Below are positions 32,152 to 41,200 of a DNA stretch of 41,319 bases, piece by piece (position 1 is the stretch's first letter; every line of letters starts with the position of its first letter). Source of the stretch: an uncultured Clostridium sp. (lineage in GTDB: Bacteria; Bacillota; Clostridia; TANB77; CAG-508); assembly GCA_900557045.1 (NCBI GenBank), contig USQY01000008.1, positions 1 to 41,319 of the forward strand, read 5' to 3'. Under the pieces are notes generated by a model. It made no database searches. It saw nothing but the letters and a program-made list of their open reading frames with translations, and was not told the DNA's origin. A program made the translations under genes and the position numbers.

Positions 32152-33621
32152 TTATAAATTTCTAGCCATTTGCACTCCTGAAGCAGAAGCCATCATTAAT
32201 CCTCTTGTCATTCCTCCACCATCACCAATGCAAAATAATCCCTTAACACTAGTTTCAAAATTATTATTAATTATTACTTTATTACTATAAAATTTGATTT
32301 CAGGTCCATATAATAAATTGTCTGGATTAGCAAATCCTTCAACAACTTTATCCATTTCTTTTATAAATTGCAAAATATCAGTCATTGTTCTATAACCTAT
32401 TGCAAAAGTTATATCACCTGGCACAGCAGATTTAAGTGTTGGCACAACTGAATTTGAATCAAGTTCATCTTGCCATGTTCTTTTTCCTCTATTAATATCT
32501 CCTAATCTTTGAACTACTACATTACCTTGACCTAATTCATTTAAATTTTTAGCAACATTTCTTCCATATTCAATTGGTTTATTAAATGGATATGTAAAAT
32601 TATGTGATACTAATATTGCTAAATTTGTATTAGTACTCTTTTTATCTTTATAAGAATGACCATTTACTAATGTTAAATTGTTGTCATAAACTTCTGAAGA
32701 TACAAAACCACTAGGATTTTGGCAAAAAGTTCTTACTTTATCTTTAAATGGATATGGATATGCTATGAATTTTCCTTCATACATATATTTATTAATTTTT
32801 TCCATAACTTTATCTGGTAATTCATATCTTACACCTATATCAACAACCCCAGCTCTTGATTCGATTTTGTGTTTATTACACATTTCAGATAACCAATTTG
32901 CTCCTTTTCTTCCAACTGCAATTACAACTTTATCTGAATAAAATTCTTCAATACCATCATTATCTAATTTTTGTTCACTTTTCAAATCTTTTTTGTTTAA
33001 TAATTTTTTTGCTTGTTTTGTTCGTACACCTTTTACTTTATTTTCTTCTATAATTAAATCTTCAACTACTGTTTCAAATTTCATATTTATATTATTGTCT
33101 TCTAAATATTTTTCTAATTTGGCATATAATTCATGTGCTTTCTCTGTTCCTAGATGTCTTATTGGAATATCTATTAAAGTAATTCCCTCTTTTTTAGACT
33201 TATTCCTAATTTTACTTACTTCTTCTTTATATTTAACACCTTCTAATTTAGTATCTGCACCAAATTTCAAATATATTTCATCTGCATAATCTATAACTTC
33301 TTTTGTTTTTTCAACTCCTATATATTTATGTAAATATCCACCAACATAAATATCGTCATCTTCTTTATTATATAATGAAAGTTTTCCATCTGAAAAAGCT
33401 CCAGCTCCTGAAAAACCTGTTGTTATATTGCAAAATGGCTTGCATTTTGTACATTTTCCAACTTTTTCTATCGGACAAATTCTGTCTTCTACTCTCTTAC
33501 CTTGTTCTATTAATAAAACATTTTTAGCTTTTCCTAATTGAATTAATTCATAAGCACAAAATATAGAACTTGGTCCCATTCCTATTAAAATAACATCATA
33601 CTTTTTTGATAAATTTGACAT
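32152..33621 (-). CDS. FAD-dependent dehydrogenase-like protein (COG2509 type)
   Basis: Putative soluble flavoprotein of unknown substrate. The 489-residue protein starts with a Rossmann motif DVILIGMGPSSIFCAYEL and ends with GLFCIGDGGGMTRGLMMASA, the second FAD contact. A Cys-rich stretch CPIEKVGKCTKCKPFCNITT (residues about 48-67) and GFSGAGAFSDGKLSLY follow the dinucleotide motif, as in COG2509 proteins. The start at 33621 (MSNLSKKYD) has AAGGAGG 8 nt upstream; the longer open frame lacks a site. It lies between rqcP and dnaE. Confidence 0.86.
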   Translation of the reverse strand: MSNLSKKYDVILIGMGPSSIFCAYELIQLGKAKNVLLIEQGKRVEDRICPIEKVGKCTKCKPFCNITTGFSGAGAFSDGKLSLYNKEDDDIYVGGYLHKYIGVEKTKEVIDYADEIYLKFGADTKLEGVKYKEEVSKIRNKSKKEGITLIDIPIRHLGTEKAHELYAKLEKYLEDNNINMKFETVVEDLIIEENKVKGVRTKQAKKLLNKKDLKSEQKLDNDGIEEFYSDKVVIAVGRKGANWLSEMCNKHKIESRAGVVDIGVRYELPDKVMEKINKYMYEGKFIAYPYPFKDKVRTFCQNPSGFVSSEVYDNNLTLVNGHSYKDKKSTNTNLAILVSHNFTYPFNKPIEYGRNVAKNLNELGQGNVVVQRLGDINRGKRTWQDELDSNSVVPTLKSAVPGDITFAIGYRTMTDILQFIKEMDKVVEGFANPDNLLYGPEIKFYSNKVIINNNFETSVKGLFCIGDGGGMTRGLMMASASGVQMARNL

Positions 33622-33702
33622 ATCATTTACCTCCTTGTACAAAATTGGCACATATTTCAATTTTGTATTTTTCACATTGAAAATACAATAACAATTATGC
33701 AA

Positions 33703-33939
33703 TTACAAAATTTTTATTAATTCTCCCATACCTTTTCCTTGAACTTCTGGAATTTTAACTATCTCAAATTTTGAAATTTTATCACCAAACTTTATTTCAA
33801 CAATATCTCCAACTTTAACATCATAGCTTGGCTTTACAATTTTTCCATTTACCATAACTCTACCATTATCAGCAGCTTCATTAGCTACAGTTCTTCTTTT
33901 TATTACTCTTGAAATTTTTAAAAATTTATCTAAACGCAA
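33703..33939 (-). CDS. rqcP: RqcP, S4-domain RNA-binding protein of ribosome quality control
   Basis: Helps RqcH add alanine tails to peptides stuck on 50S subunits. The 78-residue protein is almost entirely an S4 domain: MRLDKFLKISRVIKRRTVAN, ADNGRVMVNGKIVKPSYDVK, VGDIVEIKFG. The start codon is TTG at 33939, with AAGGAGG 10 nt upstream, and it gives the conserved MRLDKFLK start of the B. subtilis protein (formerly YabO). Confidence 0.93.
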   Translation of the reverse strand: MRLDKFLKISRVIKRRTVANEAADNGRVMVNGKIVKPSYDVKVGDIVEIKFGDKISKFEIVKIPEVQGKGMGELIKIL

Positions 33940-33970
33940 TTTTAATTAACCTCCTTGTTTTTCTAAAGAA

Positions 33971-33999
33971 TATATATCATATATTTGGCTTAATTTCAA
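33971..33999 (-). promoter_or_regulatory. Promoter of rqcP
   Basis: TTGAAA (33999-33994) and TATATA (33976-33971), 17-bp spacer, minus strand. Confidence 0.6.
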
Positions 34000-34103
34000 C
34001 CCAAATAAATATTTAACTTGAATTGAATAATGTTTAATCTTTGCATAATTTACAAAAATTTGCTCAAACTATAAATAATTACAATTTAAAAGGAGGAATT
34101 ATT

Positions 34104-35108
34104 TTGGAACATATTGGAGAACAAACTATAAAATTTAATAATCCACCAACTCTTTTAGAAACTGCCTGTATAGTTGGTCCAAAAGAATCTCAAGGTCCTA
34201 TGGCTAAATATTTTGATCAATGTATAGATGATGAATTTTGGGGTGAAAAAAGTTGGGAAAAAGCCGAAAGTAAATTTGTTAAAGAAACTGTTAGTACTGT
34301 TATATCAAAATCCGGAATTGCAGTTTCAGATATAGATTACTGTTTTGCAGGAGATTTACTTAATCAATGTATTTCTTCAAGTTTTGGCTTGCGTGAATTA
34401 AATATACCATTTTTTGGTGTATTTGGTGCATGTTCTACATTTGTTGAAAGTATGTGTTTAGGTAGCGTTTTTGTTGCATCTGGTGCTGCTAAAAATGTTT
34501 TATGTGCTACATCTAGCCACTTCTGTAGTGCAGAAAAACAATTTAGATTTCCTTTAGAGCTTGGTAATCAAAGACCACCTACATCTCAATGGACTGTAAC
34601 AGGGTCTGGTGCTGTCATCTTATCTAGTTCTGGTAGTGGTCCATACATTACACATATTACACCTGGTAAAATTGTTGATATGGGAATTAAAGATGCAAAT
34701 AATATGGGAGCAGCAATGGCACCTGCAGCTTTATCAACACTTGTAACACATTTTAGAGATACTGGTAGAAAACCTAGTTATTATGATGCAATTATTACAG
34801 GTGATTTAGGTCATATTGGAAAAGATATTTTAACAGAACTTGCTGAAACTAAAGGATATAATATTAAATCAAATTATAATGATTGTGGTGTATTAATATA
34901 TGATAAAGAAACACAAGATACCCATTCAGGTGGATCTGGTTGTGCATGTTTAGGTAGTGTTTTTTCAGGATACTTTTTCAAGCAATTAAAAGATAAAAAA
35001 ATAAAAAGAATTTTAGTTATTGCAACTGGTGCATTAATGAATTCTACAAGTACTCAACAAGGTGAAACGATTCCAGGTATTGCACATGCTATTAGTATCG
35101 AAGTTTAA
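34104..35108 (+). CDS. spoVAD: Stage V sporulation protein AD
   Basis: Cytosolic thiolase-fold component of the SpoVA channel that moves dipicolinic acid into the forespore and binds it. The 334-residue protein matches SpoVAD: NPPTLLETACIVGPKESQGP, GDLLNQCISSSFGLRELNIP, FFGVFGACSTFVESM and SGGSGCACLGSVFSGYF. The start is TTG at 34104, with AGGAGG 7 nt upstream; the open frame 63 bases further up lacks a site. CATAATT at 34044-34050 resembles a sigma-G -10, but the GAAT-type -35 candidates are at 14 or 19 bp. No spoVAC lies upstream. Confidence 0.96.
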   Translation: MEHIGEQTIKFNNPPTLLETACIVGPKESQGPMAKYFDQCIDDEFWGEKSWEKAESKFVKETVSTVISKSGIAVSDIDYCFAGDLLNQCISSSFGLRELNIPFFGVFGACSTFVESMCLGSVFVASGAAKNVLCATSSHFCSAEKQFRFPLELGNQRPPTSQWTVTGSGAVILSSSGSGPYITHITPGKIVDMGIKDANNMGAAMAPAALSTLVTHFRDTGRKPSYYDAIITGDLGHIGKDILTELAETKGYNIKSNYNDCGVLIYDKETQDTHSGGSGCACLGSVFSGYFFKQLKDKKIKRILVIATGALMNSTSTQQGETIPGIAHAISIEV

Positions 35109-35231
35109 TGTTTTATTATGAATAATAATGTTTTTATAAATTTTATTAAAACACAGTTTATATATTAATTAGTAGGTTTATAGGTAAAACCTTTAATTAA
35201 AAACCTAAATATTTTATATAAGGAGCTAACT

Positions 35232-35618
35232 ATGGATTTTATTCAAAGTATAGATTGGTTACAATTATTAAAATGTTTTGTTGTTGGTGGAGCAATTTGT
35301 ATTATTGGACAAATTTTAATTGATAAAACCAAATTAACACCTGCTCGTATATTAGTTATATTTGTTACTGCTGGTGCAATTTTAGGTGGTCTTGGTATTT
35401 ACAAATATATTATAGATTTCGCAGGAGCTGGCGCAACTGTGCCTCTAACTGGGTTTGGAGCAAATCTTGCTAAAGGAGCTATTGAAGGTGTTAAAGAACA
35501 TGGATTATTGGGTGCATTTATAGGTGGAGTTAAAGCATCAAGTGGTGGAATTGCTGCTGCTGTTTTCTTTGGATATATTGCTTCTTTAATTGCTAAGCCT
35601 AAAATTAAGAAACAATAA
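35232..35618 (+). CDS. spoVAE: Stage V sporulation protein AE (SpoVAE/AEb)
   Basis: Membrane component of the dipicolinic-acid channel. The 128-residue protein has about four hydrophobic segments (residues 10-30, 38-62, 72-90, 98-122) and the family pattern FVVGGAICIIGQILIDKTKL, TPARILVIFV, PLTGFGANLAKGA and GGIAAAVFFGYIASL. AAGGAG precedes the ATG. The 123-bp gap from spoVAD holds a small dyad TAGGTTT/AAACCTA (35173-35179, 35201-35207). A terminator follows. Confidence 0.93.
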   Translation: MDFIQSIDWLQLLKCFVVGGAICIIGQILIDKTKLTPARILVIFVTAGAILGGLGIYKYIIDFAGAGATVPLTGFGANLAKGAIEGVKEHGLLGAFIGGVKASSGGIAAAVFFGYIASLIAKPKIKKQ

Positions 35619-35671
35619 ATTATTATATTCAGGTTATTAACAAATTTTATAAAAATTTTTGTCAACAGTCT

Positions 35672-35708
35672 AAAAAAATCATTAAGCAATTAACTTAATG
35701 ATTTTTTT
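35672..35708. terminator. Bidirectional terminator after spoVAE
   Basis: AAAAAAATCATTAAG (35672-35686) pairs with CTTAATGATTTTTTT (35694-35708), 7-nt loop; works for spoVAE and the convergent DUF975 gene. Confidence 0.9.
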
Positions 35709-35745
35709 ATTGTAAGACAAATTATTAATATACAATACTTTCTTT

Positions 35746-36480
35746 TTAATTATTAATAATAACCTCATTACTATTATCTTTTTTCTCATCTACAAGATGC
35801 TCATAAAATTTAACAGTTGTTACTTGAATATATGGTTCTAACCATAATAATCCTATTCCTAATGTAAGTATTGATAACAAAGCCCATCCTATAAATGATA
35901 AACTTAATACAAAATACTCCCATCTATGCCCTTTCATTATCATTTGACTTTTTTCAACTACTTGTTTCCCAGACAATTCTGGATTATCGTTTCCTATATA
36001 ATTTGTTAATACATATAAATAACTTTTTGCAATCAGCATTATATATGTAAGTATAAAAACTACAACTAATAAAGGAATAAGAATAATTAACGCATGTGTA
36101 TCTTCAACAACAGCTGCAATAAAAGTTAGTATTGCCATACCAACTACAGAAACAATGTATACAATAATAACAGGCAATAATTTTAATAATGTATTTCCAT
36201 AAATTGACCATGATTTAGCAAAATTTCCAAATCCTATTGAAAAATAATCACATATTCCTACTTCCTCTTTTCTACTAAACTTTATCATTTGTCCAATTAA
36301 TCCAAATGATAGTGGTACTGTAATTAAAAACATTGCTATAGAACCTATACCAGGAAGAACACTAGTTACTAATGATATTCCTGCTATTATTAATTGATAT
36401 AATAATATCATTGCAATTGCAGTTCCCCATCTTCCTTTTAATGTTTCTTTTGCTTCTTTTTTTAATTCTGCTCTTGTCAT
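35746..36480 (-). CDS. DUF975 family integral membrane protein
   Basis: The 244-residue protein begins MTRAELKKEAKETLKGRWG, the typical short amphipathic DUF975 lead-in, followed by five or six transmembrane helices (about 18-40, 42-64, 95-118, 126-152, 190-215). GKQVVEKSQMIMKGHRWEYF is the conserved segment before the last helices. A ribosome site GAGAGGGGG lies upstream. It is 35 bp downstream of the dipeptidase gene. Function unknown. Confidence 0.86.
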   Translation of the reverse strand: MTRAELKKEAKETLKGRWGTAIAMILLYQLIIAGISLVTSVLPGIGSIAMFLITVPLSFGLIGQMIKFSRKEEVGICDYFSIGFGNFAKSWSIYGNTLLKLLPVIIVYIVSVVGMAILTFIAAVVEDTHALIILIPLLVVVFILTYIMLIAKSYLYVLTNYIGNDNPELSGKQVVEKSQMIMKGHRWEYFVLSLSFIGWALLSILTLGIGLLWLEPYIQVTTVKFYEHLVDEKKDNSNEVIINN

Positions 36481-36515
36481 TTATATTTCCCCCTCTCATA
36501 TATAATTTTATAATA

Positions 36516-37458
36516 TTATATCATTTTTTTCAATACAACTGACCAATTTTTCCACATTACCTTTTCAATATCTTCAACAGAAAAATTATTTTTTTCAAGT
36601 TCTTTTACTATATTATTTATTTTACTAATATTTTCAACCCCAATCGCAGTTTTATCATAATCCATTCCATCAAAATCACTTCCTAGACCAATATAATCTA
36701 TGCCAACTAAATCTCGTATATATTTAATGTGTTTGACTATATCTTTAACATTTGCTTTTCTATTAGAATTTAAAAAATCTGTATAATAACATACACCTAT
36801 AATTCCTCCAGTAGTTGCAATAGCTTTTATCTGCTCATCTTTTAAATTTCTAGGATTATTACAAATTCCAAAAGCATTTGAATGTGTTGCCACAACTGGT
36901 TTTGAAGATATATTAATTACATCCCAAAAACTCTTTTCAGATAAATGTGATACATCAACAATAACATCTAAATCATTAAGTTTTTTTATATACTCAAAAC
37001 CTAATTTTGTTAATCCACTATCTATTTTACTTTTACAACCACACCCCAACTCATTATCATCATTCCAAGTAACAGACATTATTCTAACACCCTGATTATA
37101 AAAATAATCAACATTTGCTAAATTTCCACTAATTGCACTACCATTTTCAATGCTCAATATAACTTTAGTTTCCTTATTATCTATTGCTTTATCTAAATCA
37201 TCCCTATTTTTAATTATAATCTCAACATCATTATCCATTTCATATTTTTTAATCTTTTTAATAATATTATCACACCTACAAAATCCACCATTTTCTTCTT
37301 TCAAAAAGGCCGAATCTACAAAACTAGCCATTACCTGTATTCCTCCGTCCTAACTTACTTGCCCTCTCAAAAGAAAACTGCAAATCATTTTTATCTAGCT
37401 CTTTTCCCTCATCTAAAGCCTTACTTAATGTATCACAATGTCCATCAACAAAAAACAT
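36516..37458 (-). pseudogene. Membrane dipeptidase (peptidase M19) interrupted by a +1 frameshift
   Basis: The family hydrolyses dipeptides with two zinc ions. Two frames together give one enzyme of 313 residues, the family length. The first (37458-37324) starts MFFVDGHCDTLSKALDEGKE after AGGAGG; it carries the zinc-binding HxD and ends at a TAG after 44 codons. The second (ending 36516) continues with GGIQVMASFVDSAF and has VILSIENGS (Glu), DVSHLSE, ATHSNAFG and GLGSDFDGMD. Removing one base near 37347 (CGGAGG to GGAGG on the minus strand) joins them. The second frame can start alone at 37331, with GGAGG 10 nt upstream, but would lack the first zinc ligands. Real decay or sequence error cannot be separated here. 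Confidence 0.85.
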
Positions 37459-37475
37459 ATATCCTCCTCTTTTTG

Positions 37476-37526
37476 TTATAAAACAATATCAAGTATCTTG
37501 ACAAACCCTAAATAACTTGATACTAT
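37476..37526. promoter_or_regulatory. Overlapping divergent promoters for recQ and the dipeptidase gene
   Basis: Plus strand: perfect TTGACA (37498-37503), 17 bp, TACTAT (37521-37526) for recQ. Minus strand: TTGTCA (37504-37499), 17 bp, TTATAA (37481-37476) for the dipeptidase gene. The two -35 elements use the same bases, so the promoters probably compete. Confidence 0.6.
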
Positions 37527-37558
37527 ACTTTAAAACTTATGTAGAAAGAAGATGAAAT

Positions 37559-39773
37559 ATGATAACAAAAGCACAAGAATTACTAAAAAAACACTTTGGA
37601 TATGAAAATTTTCGCCCAGGTCAAAAAGAAATCATATCTCATATTTTAAATAAAGAGGACTGTTTGGCAATAATGCCTACTGGTGCTGGAAAGTCTATAT
37701 GTTACCAAATACCAGCATTAACATTTGAGCGGAACTACAATTGTTATTTCTCCATTAATTTCTTTAATGAAAGATCAAGTCGATTCTTTAATTCAAAATG
37801 GAATTTCAGCCACTTATATCAATAGTTCTTTAACACAAAATGAATATTTTCAAGCTTTGGAAAATGCACGTCTTGGAATGTACAAAATTATTTATGTTGC
37901 ACCAGAACGTTTGAATTCTGATAATTTCATAAATTTATTAAATCAAATAGATATTTCTATGTTTGCAATAGATGAAGCACATTGTGTATCTCAATGGGGA
38001 CATGACTTTAGACCAAGCTATACTGAAATTGCAAATATTATTTTAAATTTAAAAAAGCGTCCTATTGTCACTGCCTTTACTGCAACTGCAACAGAAATTG
38101 TAAAAAATGATATTATAAATTTACTAAAATTATCAAATCCTTTTACATTAACAACTGGATTTGATAGACAAAATCTTTATTTTAGTGTTGAAACTCCTAG
38201 TGATAGAAAAAAATATTTATTAGATTATTTAGAAAATCACAAAAATTCTTCTGGAATAATCTATTGTTTATCCAGAAAAAATGTAGATGGCTTATATGAA
38301 ATTCTGAAAGAAAAAGGATATTCTGTTTCAAAATATCATGGTGGTATGTCTGATTCTGCAAGAGTCAAAAATCAGAATGATTATGTATTTGATAAAACTT
38401 CGATAATGGTTGCAACAAATGCTTTTGGAATGGGGATAGATAAATCTAATATAAGATATGTAATTCACTTTAATATGCCAAAAGATTTAGAAAGTTATTA
38501 CCAAGAAGCTGGACGTGCTGGTAGAGATGGTTCTAATTCAGAATGTATTTTATTATTCAACAGATCTGATATTGTTTCTAATAAATTTTTAATTGAACAG
38601 ACTAATTCTACTAATAATGATGATTATTTTGGAAATAGTTTTTCAAATACGTCAAATCATTTAGTTGAATATCAAAAACTTAATGATATGGTAGATTATT
38701 GTAATACAGATAAATGTCTTCGTAAATATATTCTGGAATATTTTGGTGAAAAAACCGATTATGATAATTGTAATAATTGTGGTAATTGTAACAGCGAAAT
38801 TGAATCTACAGATATTACTACAGATGCTAAAAAAATAATGTCTTGTATTAAAAGAATGAAAGAGCGCTTTGGAATTGGTTTAGTTACTGATGTTTTAAAA
38901 GGCTCAAAAACAGCTAAAATAAAATCTTTTGGTTTTGATAATTTATCAACATATGGAATAATGAGTGACTATTCCAAGGAAACTATAAAAGAACTAATTT
39001 CATTTTTAGTTTCCGAAAATTACATTAATTGTGTTGGAGATAAATACCCAATTTTGACTTTATCTGCAGAATGTAATGATGTATTGTTTAAAGATAAATC
39101 TATATTTATAAAAAGAAAATTTGAAAAAGTTAAATCAAAAAATCTTGATATTTCATATGATGTTAATTTATTTAATATTTTATCAGAAATTCGCAAAAAT
39201 TTAGCTACTGAACTAAATGTTCCGCCATTTGTAGTTTTTTCAGATGCCACATTAATACAAATGTGTATATTGTACCCTACAACGACTAAAGAATTATATA
39301 ATGTATCAGGAGTTGGAAATTATAAGGCTGAAAATTATGGTAAATACTTTTTAAATGAAATACAAAAATATGTTGAAGCACATAATATAGACAAATCCTC
39401 AATTTTAACTGTAAATTCACCAAGTTCGCTAAAAAAATTAAAATTGCCAAAAGAAAAAAGACCTACTAAAGAAGACACAAAACTTATAACATATAATTTA
39501 TATATTTCTGAAAAAACAATATCTGAAATAGTTAATTTAAGAGGGCTTACACAGGTAACAATTGAAAAACATTTAATAGATTGCTATAAAGAAGGTATGG
39601 AAATAAATTTGGAAAAAGATATACATACGCAATATGAGAAAGAAATTTGCAATATGATACACTTTATGAAAGGTGCAAGACTTCGTGATATAAAAGCTAA
39701 TCTTCCTTTTGAAGTCACATATTTAGACATAAACTATTATATTGCAAAATTGTCCATTGGGGACGTTTATTAG
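37559..39773 (+). pseudogene. recQ: ATP-dependent DNA helicase RecQ, interrupted by a +1 frameshift
   Basis: 3'-5' helicase for recombination and fork repair. Frame 1 (37559-37825) holds motif 0 NFRPGQKE and Walker A IMPTGAGKSICYQIPALTF. Frame 2 goes on with SGTTIVISPLISLMKDQVDS, the DEAH box AIDEAHCVSQWGHDFRPSY, TAFTATAT and QEAGRAGRDG, then the RQC zinc cluster (KCLRKYILEYFG, DNCNNCGNC), an HRDC domain (about 520-600) and a C-terminal HTH_40-like region. Skipping one base at 37727 (ACATTT-G-AGCGGA) gives one 737-residue protein. If the frameshift is real, Walker A is lost and the helicase is dead. The last codons run into a repeated GTCC/GGGGAC element. The ribosome site is weak (AGAAAGAAG). 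Confidence 0.9.
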
Positions 39774-39799
39774 TAGGACAAAAATGTCCTATTGGGGAC
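39751..39799 (+). repeat. REP-like GTCC/GGGGAC repeat pair at the recQ 3' end
   Basis: TGTCCATTGGGGAC (39751-39764) and TGTCCTATTGGGGAC (39785-39799) are near-identical direct copies, each partly palindromic. Between them AGGACA pairs with TGTCCT (39775-39790). The first copy encodes the last residues of RecQ, and the stop TAG (39771-39773) lies between copies. Similar GGGGAC elements are known as REP sequences beside RAYT transposases in other Firmicutes, from memory; none of those genes is in this window. Confidence 0.6.
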
Positions 39800-39818
39800 A
39801 GATATTTTTACAATAGAG

Positions 39819-39856
39819 AAAAGCACAAAAGTTAATTAATTAACTTCTGTGCTTTT
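39819..39856. terminator. Bidirectional terminator between recQ and rplT
   Basis: AAAAGCACA (39819-39827) with TGTGCTTTT (39848-39856), and AAGTTAATT with AATTAACTT inside, form a nearly perfect palindrome with A- and T-runs at its ends. Confidence 0.9.
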
Positions 39857-39893
39857 AATTCTATATATTCTTATATTCTATATAAACTTAAAA

Positions 39894-40244
39894 TTAAGCA
39901 TTTTTTGCTATTTCAGCAACTTTTGCGAATGCAGCACTATCATTTACTGCTAATTCAGCTAACATTTTTCTATTTACGACAACATTAGCCTTCTTTAATC
40001 CAGCTATCATTTTGCTATATGTTAAACCATTTTGTCTAGCAGCAGCATTAATTCTAGCTATCCATAATTTTCTAAAATTACTCTTTTTATCTTTTCTTCC
40101 TGCATATGCATACGCACCAGATTTCATAACAGCTTGTTTAGCCATTCTAAATCTATAGTGTTTTGCACCATAATATCCTTTTGCTCTTTTTAATATTTTT
40201 TTATGTTTTTTACGAGTAATTATTGCTGTTTTTACTCTTGCCAT
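39894..40244 (-). CDS. rplT: Ribosomal protein bL20
   Basis: Early 50S assembly protein and, in Firmicutes, the repressor of its own operon through the leader. The 116-residue basic protein matches bL20: MARVKTAIITRKKHKKILKR, AKGYYGAKHYRFRMAKQAVM, RKLWIARINAAARQNGLTYS. AGGAG lies upstream. Third gene of infC-rpmI-rplT, 45 bp after rpmI. Confidence 0.98.
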   Translation of the reverse strand: MARVKTAIITRKKHKKILKRAKGYYGAKHYRFRMAKQAVMKSGAYAYAGRKDKKSNFRKLWIARINAAARQNGLTYSKMIAGLKKANVVVNRKMLAELAVNDSAAFAKVAEIAKNA

Positions 40245-40289
40245 TTGACTTTCACTCCTATCTTTTTTCTTTAATATTTTTTCTTTATA

Positions 40290-40493
40290 TTAGTTACCAT
40301 ATGGTAATAATCTTTTTACTCCTGCTTCACATGTTTTATCAGCATAAGCATTCATCATTTTTCCTGTTTTCTTTTGTCTTTTTGTTTTATTAGCTAAAAG
40401 ATGTCTTCTATTTGATTTTGTTCTTTTTACCTTTCCTGTAGCTGTATAAGAATATCTTTTTTTAGCTGCTTTGTTTGTTTTTAGTTTTGGCAT
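40290..40493 (-). CDS. rpmI: Ribosomal protein bL35
   Basis: Small 50S protein. It starts MPKLKTNKAAKKRYSYTATG, then RRHLLANKTKRQKKTGK, 67 residues. The ATG at 40493 gives the family N-terminus and has GGAG 9 nt upstream; an ATG two codons earlier is only 4-5 nt from that site. Lies 22 bp after infC. Confidence 0.96.
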   Translation of the reverse strand: MPKLKTNKAAKKRYSYTATGKVKRTKSNRRHLLANKTKRQKKTGKMMNAYADKTCEAGVKRLLPYGN

Positions 40494-40515
40494 AACCATT
40501 ATCTCCTCTCTATAA

Positions 40516-41034
40516 TTATTTGTCTGCTTTTTTAGCTAAGATTATAAACATATTTTTACCTTCTAATACAGGTTTCTTTTCTGGAGTTGCAACATCTGAT
40601 AAACTTTCAATAAATTTATTTAATGTCTCTTCTCCTAATTTAACATAATTTAATTCTCTACCTCTAAATCTAACAGTTATTTTAACTTTGTTTCCGTCTT
40701 CAATAAACTTTCTAGTATTTTTAGCTTTGAATTCAAAATCATGTTGTTCAATATTAGGCGTAATTCTTATTTCCTTAACTTCAAAAGTCTTTTGTTTTTT
40801 TCTAGCCTCTTTTTCTTTTTTTGCCTGCTCAAATTTGTATTTACCATAATTCATTATTTTGCAAACTGGTGGCTCACTATTTGGTGCAACTAGCACTAAG
40901 TCTAATTTTTTCTCATATGCAATGTCTAATGCTTCATTTAAAGAGACTGTACCTCTTTTTTGACCTTCGTCATCAATTAATTGAACTTCTTTTGCTCTAA
41001 TTTGTTCATTAATAGGTAATTCTTGTTTTATAAT
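40516..41034 (-). CDS. infC: Translation initiation factor IF-3, AUU start codon
   Basis: Keeps the 30S subunit free and checks initiator codon pairing. The full protein is 172 residues: IKQELPINEQIRAKEVQLID at the N-terminus, VAPNSEPPVCKIMNYGKYKF at the linker, then the C-domain with KEIRITPNIEQHDFEFKAKN and KITVRFRGREL. The start is ATT at 41034, six bases after AGGAGG (41046-41041). No ATG or GTG in frame gives a complete N-domain; the first in-frame alternative would remove 46 residues. AUU is the classical infC start, through which IF-3 discriminates against its own mRNA in E. coli. First gene of infC-rpmI-rplT. Confidence 0.95.
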   Translation of the reverse strand: MIKQELPINEQIRAKEVQLIDDEGQKRGTVSLNEALDIAYEKKLDLVLVAPNSEPPVCKIMNYGKYKFEQAKKEKEARKKQKTFEVKEIRITPNIEQHDFEFKAKNTRKFIEDGNKVKITVRFRGRELNYVKLGEETLNKFIESLSDVATPEKKPVLEGKNMFIILAKKADK

Positions 41035-41194
41035 AAAACACCTCCTAAAATCTAAAAAAGATTGACTTTATAAGCCAACCCACCTTCTAAATAAAGTTCT
41101 TATATATATTTTATAAATAAATACAAGAATTACAATATTTATTAACCTTTTTCTATACGATAAGGTGAGAAGTGGATTGCTTCTTCTTTTTTGC
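41035..41194 (-). ncRNA. L20-type leader of infC-rpmI-rplT
   Basis: The 160-nt leader between promoter and infC has the L20-leader layout: AATCCACTTCTCACCTTA early, and AAGGTGGGTTGGCTTATAA late. The CACCTT and AAGGTG segments can pair with each other, while the second overlaps the terminator stem at 41054-41080, so antiterminator and terminator exclude each other. bL20 binding would favour termination. Confidence 0.75.
41054..41080 (-). terminator. Attenuator terminator in the infC leader
   Basis: On the minus strand GGTTGGCTT (41080-41072) pairs with AAGTCAATC (41068-41060) around a 3-nt loop and is followed by six T (41059-41054), eight bases before the infC ribosome site. Confidence 0.8.
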
Positions 41195-41200
41195 TTTATT

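Noticed and set aside
34041..34103. Longer N-terminus for spoVAD from an upstream ATG
   Set aside because: That ATG lacks a ribosome site, while the TTG at 34104 has AGGAGG at ideal distance and gives the family length.
37498..39773. Programmed frameshift in recQ
   Set aside because: No slippery heptamer, prfB-like stop or internal Shine-Dalgarno is present at 37727; a plain indel or sequence error is simpler.
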